Below, piece by piece: positions 26,439 to 35,044 of a stretch of DNA of 64,000 nucleotides. Where the stretch lies: the NCBI GenBank assembly GCA_900549825.1, contig URQB01000006.1, positions 50,825-114,824 of the forward strand. Direction: 5' to 3'. The stretch is from an uncultured Oscillospiraceae bacterium (GTDB lineage Bacteria; Bacillota; Clostridia; Oscillospirales; Acutalibacteraceae). The translations under genes were made by a program, and so were the position numbers. Below the pieces are notes generated by a model. The model had not been told where the DNA came from. It saw nothing but the letters and a program-made list of their open reading frames with translations, and ran no database searches. Numbering within the stretch: the first letter of the stretch is position 1; the number at the start of each line of letters is the position of its first letter.

Positions 26439-27011
26439 ATGAGAAGTATCACCACACTAGACCTGCAATATGCACACAGATTCTATGGCTTCAAGGGCGA
26501 AGCTCAGTATTTGCATGGGCATACGGGAGTCCTGACAATCGAGGTTGAAGATTCCATCGAACCCGGCGTTAATATGGTTTTTCCCTGCAATGAAATCCAG
26601 AAAACCGCTTGGGAAGTGCTGAAGAACTTCGATCACGCACTGATTTTGAGAGAAGACGACCCTCTGCTGCCCGCAATTCTTAACGTTTACGAGGCACAGG
26701 GCATTCGAAACGGTGCGCCGACCAACAAGATGAAGGGCCCCGCTTTCAAAACGGAGCTTGCAACTGCGTATCCGGAGTGCCGGTTGGTTGTTACGAAGGA
26801 AACCTTGACTGTTGAAGGCATGATCAAAATCGTTTACGATCTGCTGAAGGATAAGCTGAACATTGCCAAGATCACCTTTACCAGCGGTGTCAACGCAGGC
26901 TCGGCAGAATTCGAGCCGAAGAATGAGATTGCTCGCTGTCCGTTATGCGGTGTCGCGCTGAACGAAAATGGTGTATGTCCCAAGTGTGGATATAAGAAGC
27001 AATTAAAATGA
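26439..27011 (+). CDS. 6-carboxytetrahydropterin synthase-like (QueD family) with zinc ribbon
   Basis: This 190-residue protein has the QueD/PTPS fold marks AHRFYGF and LHGHTG (zinc-binding histidines) and DHALILREDDP. An added C-terminal four-cysteine ribbon reads CPLCG and CPKCG. Standard QueD is about 120-140 residues and lacks the ribbon, and the central insertion (VYEAQGIRNGAPTNKM) is also unusual. It may make 6-carboxytetrahydropterin for queuosine or act on another pterin. No queC, queE or queF lies nearby. AAGGAG precedes the ATG. It follows perR, so peroxide- or metal-linked control is possible. Confidence 0.75.
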   Translation: MRSITTLDLQYAHRFYGFKGEAQYLHGHTGVLTIEVEDSIEPGVNMVFPCNEIQKTAWEVLKNFDHALILREDDPLLPAILNVYEAQGIRNGAPTNKMKGPAFKTELATAYPECRLVVTKETLTVEGMIKIVYDLLKDKLNIAKITFTSGVNAGSAEFEPKNEIARCPLCGVALNENGVCPKCGYKKQLK

Positions 27012-27325
27012 ATCCGCAAACTTTCCCTCAGGCAGCTATGATGCATCTGCCATTTATATTTGTAAGTGGTTCAACATGAAATAATAGTCCAGTTAAAGGC
27101 GCTCAACTGTAAAAAACAGCCTCCCCGGAACTCAACAGGGTTCCGGGGATTGTCATGTTTATTCGGCTTTTTCATCCGCGTTATCCTTCATTCGACGCAG
27201 ACGCTTCGTTAGAAACGATTGCGGCGTTTGTAGAACAAGCACTCAAATAATCGCAGCAATAAAATCGGCAGGGCATCAGAATATGCTTTGCCAATTTTTT
27301 AATTAAATATACTTATTTTATGCAT
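27012..27325. other. Intergenic with a hairpin and a 31-codon frame
   Basis: CCCCGGAAC/GTTCCGGGG (27123-27148) could end the QueD transcript but lacks a U-run. A 31-codon frame MFIRLFHPRYPSFDAD lies at about 27155-27250, without a ribosome binding site. I do not call it a gene. Confidence 0.5.
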
Positions 27326-28084
27326 TCACAGCGTTTTCAGGAACCAATCCTGCACCTTCCCGTTTGTCGCCAGAACATCATTCCTTCTCGTCACATCCAG
27401 CGCCTTCCCCTGCCAGTCCGTTACACAGCCCCCCGCCTCCCGCACGAGCAGCAGCCCGGCTGCATAATCCCACGGCTTTAAATGCCGCTCAAAATATGCG
27501 TCAATCCGCCCGCAGGCGACATAACAAAGGTCGAGCGCCGCCGAGCCGGAGCGCCGGATATCCTGGCAGGCGAGGAATACCTTTTGAAACCGCTCAAAAT
27601 TCTGTGCGGCCTCCTCTTTATCGTACGGGGCTGTGCCGATCGCCGCCAGGCAGGCTCCGATCGCTTGCGTCCCGGTGCACCGGATCAGCTTGCCATTTAA
27701 AAAAGCGCCTTTTCCCCGCTGAGCCGTGAACAGTTCCTCTGTAAACGGATTGTAGACGGCGCCGAATACCACTTCCCGCCCGTCATAAAAAGCCAGAGAA
27801 ACAGCGCTCATGCGGTAATCGTGGATTAAATTTGTCGTTCCGTCGATGGGGTCGAGAATCCAGGCGGGCTGGCCGCTATAGTCAGGGTTCTCCTGCTCCT
27901 CCGCCAAAAAGCCTGCCTGTGGGGCAAGCGCTAAAAGCCGTTGCTTCAGATACGCCTGCACGCTGAAATCTACCTGTGTGACGTAATCGGCTTCCCCCTT
28001 CACAGTGATCCGATGCGCCGCTTCCGGGTCCAGCACAATCGTTTTCGTCTCCCGCACCAATTCGACTGCCTTTTGAAAATCCAT
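27326..28084 (-). CDS. suhB: Inositol monophosphatase family phosphatase
   Basis: This 252-residue Mg-dependent phosphatase carries the family motifs in order: FLAEEQENP, LDPIDGTTNLIHDY and KPWDYAAGLLLVREAGG. It would remove phosphate from inositol-1-phosphate or a related sugar phosphate in the cytoplasm; substrate within the IMPase/SuhB group cannot be told by eye. I start at MDFQKAVELV (28084), with a GGGGG run about eight bases before. The longer frame to 28123 adds residues outside the fold. The gene ahead of it on the same strand ends 71 bases upstream, so the two may share a transcript. Confidence 0.88.
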   Translation of the reverse strand: MDFQKAVELVRETKTIVLDPEAAHRITVKGEADYVTQVDFSVQAYLKQRLLALAPQAGFLAEEQENPDYSGQPAWILDPIDGTTNLIHDYRMSAVSLAFYDGREVVFGAVYNPFTEELFTAQRGKGAFLNGKLIRCTGTQAIGACLAAIGTAPYDKEEAAQNFERFQKVFLACQDIRRSGSAALDLCYVACGRIDAYFERHLKPWDYAAGLLLVREAGGCVTDWQGKALDVTRRNDVLATNGKVQDWFLKTL

Positions 28085-28155
28085 CGAAATCCCCCGCCTT
28101 GTTGCAGACCGCCGCAAAATCATTTGCGGCGGCCTGACAATCGTGATTTGTCCTT

Positions 28156-29904
28156 TTATATTGTATGCTTTTTCCTCGTGAGCGTCAATCCCGCGGCTGC
28201 AGCGGCCACCAGGCCCAAGGGAAGCAGGGCGAGCGCCCGCTCTCCGGTATCGGCAATCGCCCCCGCAGGCTCCTCCTGCTGGCGGCCTGTGCTTTCAGGA
28301 GGCGTAAGCGGGGAGGCCGGCTCCTCCGAGGGCGTTTCACCTGGGGCGGGTTCCGGCTCCTTCAGCTCTTCTGTGGCAGGCTCCTGCGTATCCGGCTCTT
28401 CCGGCTGCCCCGCCTGAATGAGAGACAGCGCGCCGGTCTTCGGATCGACCTGCATAAACTGGCTGTAAGCCCCTGCATCCTGTACCGTGCGCTGCGCATC
28501 CGACAGGCAGAGCCAGAGGATGAATTCCATCACCTGCGTATCATAGATATATCCCACATGCTTGAGATCCTTCAAAAACCATGTCTGCTCCGGCAGCAGG
28601 CAGGTGGAAGCGTCGATGATCCGGTCGCCGGATATGTGATGATGCGAAGCGTCCCGGCAGCTGGTATTTTTCTGCTGATACTCTTCCGGCAGTGTTTCGG
28701 CTAACAAAGCGCAGGTCGCATAGCCCGAGGTATATTTCGTATCGATGACATTGTCGTTTTGCTCCCGATAGGAGGGCGTGAGCGGCACGCCCTGCAGGTT
28801 GTAGTGGGAGACGACATTGATCTTCGTTCCCCGCTCCATCGCCGCCTGGAACAGCTCCGGCAGCTTCTCCTGCACCCCATAATGATAAGCGTCAATCCGG
28901 GCGATGAGCTGCGCATCCTCCTCCGGGTCGAGCAGATACGATTTTGCATCCTCGTAATCCTCCAGCGCAATCAGATCCCAAATGCCCGGCATCGTCACAA
29001 ACGTATCCTGAAACACCTCATCATAAACGCGCTCCTTCAAATGCACCACCAGCTCATCGAGCACCGGCAACAAAACATCGATGACACCCGCCTGATCGAG
29101 TGCGTCGAGCAGCACATTGACCGCCTGCTGCCCCGCAACCTCCTTCAGGATGCGGATGAGCGCGTCCTTGTGAAATTCGATCTTCCCGGTGAAGAGATCG
29201 CCTACAATCGTCGTGCCCGTGAAGGCGGAGGACAGCATCGTGAAAGTATCAATATCCCCGCTGCCGTATTGCGCAAGATAGGAGGCAATGATCGTGCCGC
29301 CCATGCTGGATCCGACCAGATTCACCTTGTCATGGCCGGTCTCCTGCTTGGCACGTTCTACATAGGCGCGCAGCTCCTTCGCATGCTCCATGGGATCGAG
29401 CCGCCAGTCGTAATTGAAATAGTAGACATGATCGGCTCCAATTTTCTGCGCGGCAGCGCGTACCAGCGCAGGCTCGTTGGTCAGATAGCCCTCCTCATTG
29501 ACAAACTCCGGATAGTGCGCCATGGATTCCGGATATACCGTGGTTGTGACGGCATAGCGGCTGCCTCCGTCCGGATTGCAGGCAAGCGGCTCGAAAAGCG
29601 CATAGATCGCCGGCAGGACATCATCGCCGAGCTTATCATAATCCTTTGTCACGGCAAACCGCGCCACAGGGCCCGCGATTTGTCCGACGAGCTTCAGAAT
29701 CGCCTGCGTATCGGGCGCAAATACCTGCTTCTCCTGATCCGTACCTGCATTCAATACCAGAGGCCATGCGTTCATGCCGGTGACAACGATCAGCGGGGCC
29801 GTCCCACACGCACAGGAATCTGCCGCAAGTGCTGCCGAGGCGCACCCCAGCAGCATCGCAAACGCCAAGAGAAAACATAGAATCCGCCTGCCAAACTTTT
29901 TCAT
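28156..29904 (-). CDS. LCAT-like alpha/beta hydrolase, exported and membrane-anchored
   Basis: This 582-residue protein has an N-terminal export signal (FGRRILCFLLAFAMLLGCASAALAA; LLGC is a possible lipobox). The hydrolase core contains YYFNYDWRLDP and a nucleophile elbow VGSSMGGT, in the lecithin:cholesterol acyltransferase-like group of lipases. A Pro/Glu-rich spacer and a C-terminal hydrophobic segment with KKH follow, so the enzyme is held at the outer face. Typical substrates are acyl esters of lipids. The catalytic Asp and His lie further on (candidate His in DLKHVGY). AGGGAG precedes the ATG at 29904 by about seven bases; the longer frame to 30009 includes the promoter and is rejected. 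Confidence 0.8.
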   Translation of the reverse strand: MKKFGRRILCFLLAFAMLLGCASAALAADSCACGTAPLIVVTGMNAWPLVLNAGTDQEKQVFAPDTQAILKLVGQIAGPVARFAVTKDYDKLGDDVLPAIYALFEPLACNPDGGSRYAVTTTVYPESMAHYPEFVNEEGYLTNEPALVRAAAQKIGADHVYYFNYDWRLDPMEHAKELRAYVERAKQETGHDKVNLVGSSMGGTIIASYLAQYGSGDIDTFTMLSSAFTGTTIVGDLFTGKIEFHKDALIRILKEVAGQQAVNVLLDALDQAGVIDVLLPVLDELVVHLKERVYDEVFQDTFVTMPGIWDLIALEDYEDAKSYLLDPEEDAQLIARIDAYHYGVQEKLPELFQAAMERGTKINVVSHYNLQGVPLTPSYREQNDNVIDTKYTSGYATCALLAETLPEEYQQKNTSCRDASHHHISGDRIIDASTCLLPEQTWFLKDLKHVGYIYDTQVMEFILWLCLSDAQRTVQDAGAYSQFMQVDPKTGALSLIQAGQPEEPDTQEPATEELKEPEPAPGETPSEEPASPLTPPESTGRQQEEPAGAIADTGERALALLPLGLVAAAAAGLTLTRKKHTI

Positions 29905-29940
29905 CAAAACACTCCCTCTTTTAATCATCTCTTCTAAAAA

Positions 29941-29969
29941 AGAATACATATAATTATGTTCATTGTCAA
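29941..29969 (-). promoter_or_regulatory. Promoter of the LCAT-like gene
   Basis: On the minus strand TTGACA (29964-29969) and TATTCT (29941-29946) are 17 bases apart, 36 bases before the ATG. Confidence 0.75.
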
Positions 29970-30035
29970 TAAAGCCGGTAAAAAAGTAAAAACCTGCTTT
30001 CGGCAACATGCAGAAAGCAGGTTTGGTATTGATGT

Positions 30036-32387
30036 TTATCCCTTTGACAGCCGCGCGAAATTGGCCATCAGCTTTTTGGTGCCCGCCTTATCAAAGGCGA
30101 TCTCCAGCAGCGTATCGTTGCCCATCGGCTGCGCGGAGAGCACAACGCCAGTGCCGAAGAGCTTGTGCCCCACCGTATCGCCCACCCGATAGGAGCCTGC
30201 GGGGGCGTCATGCGTTGGCACCGCAGGCCCAAAGGAATGGTCGAAGGTTTTCTTCGGCTTTGCGGTGCGCTGCATGGCAGGCCTTGGCTGCTGCAGCACG
30301 ACCTTGCGCTTCTCTTCGGTCAGTTCCTCCGGAATCTCCTCCAGAAAAGGCGACGGCGCGTTGTGGCTTGTGCTGCCGTAGAGCATACGGGTGCGCGCAT
30401 GGGTCAGATACAGCCGCTCCTTGGCGCGGGTGATGCCTACATAAGCAAGCCTGCGCTCCTCCTCCATCTCGCTGGCGGCATACAGGGACTGGATACCGGG
30501 GAAAATGCCCCGTTCCATGCCCGGGATAAACACCACGGGGAATTCCAGGCCCTTTGCCGAATGCAGCGTCATGAGGACGACGGTGTCCGCCTCCTCATTA
30601 TAATTATCGATATCGGTCATCAATGCGACCTCTTCGAGGAAGCCGTTTAAGTCGCCATCCTCGTTTTCCTCGCCGTAGCGCAGCAGGTTGGAGGAAAGCT
30701 CCTGAATATTCTCCAGACGGTCCTGATAGGTCTCCCGGTCCAGCGCCAGAGAGTCGAGATACCCTGTATCCCGCATCGCTTTTTCAAACAGCTCGTTGAG
30801 GGGCAAGTCTTCCGCCGCCTCGATCAGGCCGTCGATGATCTGCGTAAAAGCCCGCAGGCGCGGCGCTGCCCGCACGAGCTGCTCATATTCATCCGCATGG
30901 GAAATCACCTCGTAGATGCTCAGCCCCAGCCCAGCCGCGATCTGGGCCGCATGGTTGATGGTCGTCGCGCCAATGCCGCGCTTGGGCTCATTGATGATCC
31001 GGCGCAGGCGGATATTGTCCGCCGGGTTGCTGATGACGGAGAGATACGCGAGCGCATCGCGGATCTCCTTGCGCTCATAGAAGCGGTGCCCGCCGATCAC
31101 ACGGTAGGGCATGCCCATGCGCACAAAGGTGCGCTCTATTGCGTTCGACTGGGCGTTCATCCGGTAGAGCACGGCGTGATCGCTCCATTTTCTCCCGCCC
31201 TTGACGGAATCCATAATCGTATCCGCGATAAAGGTGCTCTCCTCCTGCTCGTCGAAGGCATTGTCCACCACAATTTTTTCCCCGGGACCGTTGGCTGTCC
31301 ACAGATTCTTGCCCTTGCGCTCCGTATTATGGGAGATGACGGCATTGGCCGCATCCAGGATATTTTGGGTAGAGCGGTAATTCTGCTCCAAGCGGATCAC
31401 CCGCGCATTTTTATATTGCTGCTCGAAAGAGAGGATATTTTCAATCGTCGCGCCGCGGAAGCGGTAAATGCTCTGGTCGTCGTCACCGACCACGCAGAGG
31501 TTGCTGCTGCCGCCGGCCAGAAGGCTGGTGAGCCTGTACTGCGCATGGTTGGTATCCTGATATTCGTCTACCATCACATAGCGGAACCGGTTCTGATAGC
31601 GGGTGCGCACCTCTTCATTCTCTTCCAGGAGCTTTACTGTGTTAACGATGATATCGTCGAAATCCATTGCGTCCGCATCCCGAAGCAGCTTCTCATAGAG
31701 CCGGTAAGCTTCACCAATCTTCCGCAGTCGCACGTCGTCGCCCGCATCCTTCAGGTATTCCTCCGGTGGGATCAGGCTGTCCTTCGCATGGCTGATCTCA
31801 TGCAGGAGCGTCTTATGGGAGAGCATTTTGTCGTCGATCCCCAGCAACCTCTGGCATTCCTTCATGACGCGCTTGGAATCATCCGTATCATAAATCGTAA
31901 AATGGCTCGTATAGCCGAGGCTCTCCCCATCCCGCCGCAGGATACGCGCACAGGCGGAGTGGAAGGTGCTTGCCCATACATCCTGCCCCTCCGGGCCGAG
32001 CATCGCCTCCAGCCGCTCCTTGAGCTCGCCGGCGGCCTTATTGGTAAACGTAATCGCAAGGATCTGCCACGGCTTTGCAGGGCGGACAGCCAGAAGATCT
32101 GCAATTTCATAGGTATACTCCCGCGTACCGTCGCGGTATTCTTCCAGCATCCGGGTTTCCTCGTCCGTCAGGGCTTCCGGAACCTCCTGTGAAAAATACG
32201 CACAGCCGTATTTCACGATATTGGCGATCCGGTTGACAAGCACCGTCGTCTTTCCGCTGCCTGCGCCTGCCAGAATCAGCAGGGGGCCTTCAGTTGTAAA
32301 AACGGCCTCCTTTTGCATGGGATTCATGCGTGAAAATTCTTTTTCCATAACCTGCCTGCGCAGGGCCTGTATTTGCTCCTGAGTCAT
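30036..32387 (-). CDS. pcrA: ATP-dependent DNA helicase PcrA/UvrD
   Basis: This 783-residue superfamily 1A helicase translocates 3'-5' on DNA in repair and replication. Motif I is LAGAGSGKTT, motif II is DEYQDTN, and later motifs QNYRST and YVGITRAKE are in order. The C-terminus VGDTVGHKLFGTG is the PcrA Tudor-like domain that contacts RNA polymerase. An insertion of about 45 residues (GCAYFSQEVPEALTDEE onward) lies between motif I and the next motif AITFTNKAA, as in many clostridial PcrA proteins. It begins 45 bases after the GT2 gene stop, so the two are probably cotranscribed. Confidence 0.95.
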   Translation of the reverse strand: MTQEQIQALRRQVMEKEFSRMNPMQKEAVFTTEGPLLILAGAGSGKTTVLVNRIANIVKYGCAYFSQEVPEALTDEETRMLEEYRDGTREYTYEIADLLAVRPAKPWQILAITFTNKAAGELKERLEAMLGPEGQDVWASTFHSACARILRRDGESLGYTSHFTIYDTDDSKRVMKECQRLLGIDDKMLSHKTLLHEISHAKDSLIPPEEYLKDAGDDVRLRKIGEAYRLYEKLLRDADAMDFDDIIVNTVKLLEENEEVRTRYQNRFRYVMVDEYQDTNHAQYRLTSLLAGGSSNLCVVGDDDQSIYRFRGATIENILSFEQQYKNARVIRLEQNYRSTQNILDAANAVISHNTERKGKNLWTANGPGEKIVVDNAFDEQEESTFIADTIMDSVKGGRKWSDHAVLYRMNAQSNAIERTFVRMGMPYRVIGGHRFYERKEIRDALAYLSVISNPADNIRLRRIINEPKRGIGATTINHAAQIAAGLGLSIYEVISHADEYEQLVRAAPRLRAFTQIIDGLIEAAEDLPLNELFEKAMRDTGYLDSLALDRETYQDRLENIQELSSNLLRYGEENEDGDLNGFLEEVALMTDIDNYNEEADTVVLMTLHSAKGLEFPVVFIPGMERGIFPGIQSLYAASEMEEERRLAYVGITRAKERLYLTHARTRMLYGSTSHNAPSPFLEEIPEELTEEKRKVVLQQPRPAMQRTAKPKKTFDHSFGPAVPTHDAPAGSYRVGDTVGHKLFGTGVVLSAQPMGNDTLLEIAFDKAGTKKLMANFARLSKG

Positions 32388-32431
32388 TGTGCACCGCCTA
32401 AACTATGTAAAAATCTTTTTTGATAGAGGGT

Positions 32432-33376
32432 TTACTTCTTGAGGAAGGTTTCAATCCGATAGCGGGGACGTGCCTTGACCTCGCTGTAAATCTTGCCGAT
32501 ATACTCCCCGACCATGCCCGTGCAGAAAAGCTGGATCCCTCCCAGCAGCCAGATCGAGCAGACGATTGCCGTCCAGCCGCTGACCGCCACGCCGCAAAGC
32601 TTGGAAATCAGCGCATATAGCAGGCCCAGCACGCTCAGACAACCAATCAGGATACCTGCCACGGAAATCATCCGCAGGGGCCGCACGCTGAAGGAGGTGA
32701 TTCCATCCATCGCAAAGGAAAGCATCTTGCGCAACGGATACTTCGATTCCCCCGCATAGCGCTCGCTGCGGTCATAATACACATAATCCGTCGAATACCC
32801 GATCAGGGGGACGATTCCGCGCAAAAAGAGGTTCACCTCTTTGTATTCAGAGAGCGCGTCAAGCGCCCGCCTGCTCATCAGGCGGTAGTCCGCATGGTTA
32901 TAAACGGTCTCCACGCCGAGCAGGTTCATCACCTTATAAAAGCCAAGCGCGGTCGTCCGTTTGAAACAGGTATCCGAATCCCTTTTATTGCGCACACCGT
33001 AAACGATATCCGTTCCCGCATTGAATTTATCAATAAACTCCTCCAGGGCGTGGATATCGTCCTGGAGATCCGCATCCATGGATACCGCACAGTCGCAATA
33101 CTGGCGCGCCTCCATCAGCCCTGCCATCAACGCGTTCTGATGGCCTTGGTTATGTGCAAGCTTTAAACCGCAGACAAAGGGATTCACCTGATGCAACGCC
33201 TCGATTTTCTCCCAGGTGGTGTCCTTGCTGCCGTCGTCCACCAGCAAAATCCGGCTCTCGAAAGCGATCTTCGCCTTCTGACGCAAATCCTCCAGAATCG
33301 GCGTGAGCTCCTCCACCGTATGTTCAATGACTGCTTCCTCGTTATAGCACGGAATCACCAAATACAGAATTCCCAT
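32432..33376 (-). CDS. GT2 glycosyltransferase, GtrB/DPM1-like
   Basis: This 314-residue protein has a cytoplasmic GT-A domain (YLVIPCYNEE, LLVDDGSKDTTW, SMDADLQDD with the DxD) and two C-terminal membrane segments (about 230-255 and 265-295). This is the pattern of polyprenyl-phosphate glucosyl- or N-acetylaminosugar transferases that supply surface glycosylation. No flippase or acceptor transferase is adjacent. A promoter lies about 215 bases upstream and pcrA follows closely. The partner sugar is unknown. Confidence 0.88.
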   Translation of the reverse strand: MGILYLVIPCYNEEAVIEHTVEELTPILEDLRQKAKIAFESRILLVDDGSKDTTWEKIEALHQVNPFVCGLKLAHNQGHQNALMAGLMEARQYCDCAVSMDADLQDDIHALEEFIDKFNAGTDIVYGVRNKRDSDTCFKRTTALGFYKVMNLLGVETVYNHADYRLMSRRALDALSEYKEVNLFLRGIVPLIGYSTDYVYYDRSERYAGESKYPLRKMLSFAMDGITSFSVRPLRMISVAGILIGCLSVLGLLYALISKLCGVAVSGWTAIVCSIWLLGGIQLFCTGMVGEYIGKIYSEVKARPRYRIETFLKK

Positions 33377-33621
33377 CCTTCATGACCATCCTTTTCACAA
33401 ACATCGGGAAAGTTCGAGGACTTCAGCGAAGCCGGATTCCGGCCATGCCGCGCCAAGAGTGTCAGGCGTTTCCCCCTGCTCCCAATCTTGATTATCCGCT
33501 TTTCACACAGAGTTCGCAGAGAATATGGAAACCGGATGCTTTTCCCTCTTTACGGGCAGGCATCCGGATTTCTCACCATTCTGTATGGGATTATCATAAC
33601 ATAGCAGAGCCAAAAATTCAA
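33377..33621 (-). promoter_or_regulatory. Promoter and long leader of the GT2-pcrA unit
   Basis: TTGAAT (33616-33621) and TATGAT (33593-33598) on the minus strand are 17 bases apart. The 210-base leader holds an 8-bp hairpin (CCGGATGC/GCATCCGG). No gene is present between 33377 and 33648. Confidence 0.6.
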
Positions 33622-33648
33622 GGCAGAGGCATCAGATCCATACAATAG

Positions 33649-33688
33649 AAAAAATGGCCCAGGCAAAACATTCCCGTCTTGCCTGGGC
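33649..33688 (-). terminator. Terminator of the str operon (after tuf)
   Basis: The minus strand has GCCCAGGCAA, 12 bases, TTGCCTGGGC, then CATTTTTT, 42 bases past the tuf stop. A second hairpin (GGCAGGCGATGCCTGCC) lies between. Confidence 0.9.
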
Positions 33689-33730
33689 TGCCCCGGCAGG
33701 CATCGCCTGCCGCAATAATTTCAAAGAATC

Positions 33731-34933
33731 TTACTCGTTGATCTTGATGACAACGCCCGAACCAACCGTACGGCCGCCTTCACGGATCGCGAAGCGGAGG
33801 CCTTCCTCGATGGCGATGGGGGTAATCAGCTCAACATCCATCTCGACGTTATCGCCGGGCATGCACATCTCAGTGCCTTCGGGCAGAGCAATGATGCCGG
33901 TAACGTCAGTGGTGCGGAAATAGAACTGCGGACGGTAATTGTTGAAGAACGGGGTGTGACGACCGCCTTCATCCTTGGTCAGGACGTAAACCTGGCCGCG
34001 GAATTTTGTGTGCGGATGGATGGAACCGGGCTTGGACAGAACCTGGCCGCGCTCGATTTCATTCCGCTGAATGCCGCGAAGCAGCGCGCCGATGTTGTCG
34101 CCAGCCTCGGCATAGTCGAGGATCTTGCGGAACATTTCGATACCGGTGACAACCGTCTTCTTCTTCTCATCCTTCAGGCCGACAATTTCAACTTCCTCAC
34201 CGGTCTTCAGCTGGCCGCGCTCAACCCTGCCGGTGGCAACGGTGCCGCGTCCGGTAATGGTGAAGACATCCTCAACAGGCATCAGGAAGGGCTGGTCCGC
34301 CTTGCGGTCCGGCGTCGGGATATAGCTATCGACAGCATCCATCAGCTCCCAGATGCACTTAATCTCCGGAGCGTCAACATCGCCTCCGTTGTACTCAAGG
34401 GCCTTCAGAGCGGAACCACGGATGATCGGGGTGTCGTCGCCCGGGAATTCATACTCGTCGAGCGTCTCACGGATTTCCATTTCAACAAGCTCAAGCAGCT
34501 CCGGATCGTCGACCTGATCGCACTTGTTCATGAAAACGATGATATAGGGCACGCCAACCTGACGGGCAAGCAGAAGGTGCTCCTTCGTCTGCGCCATCGG
34601 GCCGTCGGTCGCCGCGATAACAAGGATCGCGCCATCCATCTGCGCCGCGCCGGTGATCATGTTCTTGATATAGTCGGCATGGCCGGGGCAGTCAACGTGT
34701 GCATAGTGGCGGGTAGCGGTCTCATACTCAACGTGAGCGGTGTTGATCGTGATGCCGCGCTCGCGCTCTTCAGGAGCCTTATCGATATTCGCATAATCAA
34801 CGAAATCGGCTTCGCCCTTCATTGCAAGGGTCTTGGTGATCGCCGCCGTCAGAGTGGTCTTGCCATGGTCGACGTGGCCAATGGTACCAATGTTTACATG
34901 GGGTTTGGTTCTTTCGAAATGCTGCTTTGCCAT
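33731..34933 (-). CDS. tuf: Elongation factor Tu
   Basis: This 400-residue GTPase delivers aminoacyl-tRNA to the ribosome. Motifs are GHVDHGKTT, DCPGH and NKCD, with the switch I block PEERERGITIN. Domains 2 and 3 are complete to the C-terminal end. It has its own promoter (35002-35030) besides lying downstream of rpsL-rpsG-fusA. Full length and conserved. Confidence 0.98.
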   Translation of the reverse strand: MAKQHFERTKPHVNIGTIGHVDHGKTTLTAAITKTLAMKGEADFVDYANIDKAPEERERGITINTAHVEYETATRHYAHVDCPGHADYIKNMITGAAQMDGAILVIAATDGPMAQTKEHLLLARQVGVPYIIVFMNKCDQVDDPELLELVEMEIRETLDEYEFPGDDTPIIRGSALKALEYNGGDVDAPEIKCIWELMDAVDSYIPTPDRKADQPFLMPVEDVFTITGRGTVATGRVERGQLKTGEEVEIVGLKDEKKKTVVTGIEMFRKILDYAEAGDNIGALLRGIQRNEIERGQVLSKPGSIHPHTKFRGQVYVLTKDEGGRHTPFFNNYRPQFYFRTTDVTGIIALPEGTEMCMPGDNVEMDVELITPIAIEEGLRFAIREGGRTVGSGVVIKINE

Positions 34934-35001
34934 TGGATGTTCCTCCTTTTATCTTCGAAACTTTCATTTTACTGTTTTATAAAAACAGGCTGTTCAGGGG
35001 T

Positions 35002-35030
35002 ATTCTATCAATTCCCAAAAGAGATTTCAA
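35002..35030 (-). promoter_or_regulatory. Internal promoter for tuf
   Basis: TTGAAA (35025-35030) and TAGAAT (35002-35007) on the minus strand are 17 bases apart, between fusA and tuf. Confidence 0.75.
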
Positions 35031-35044
35031 GTGTTTTGGCAAAA

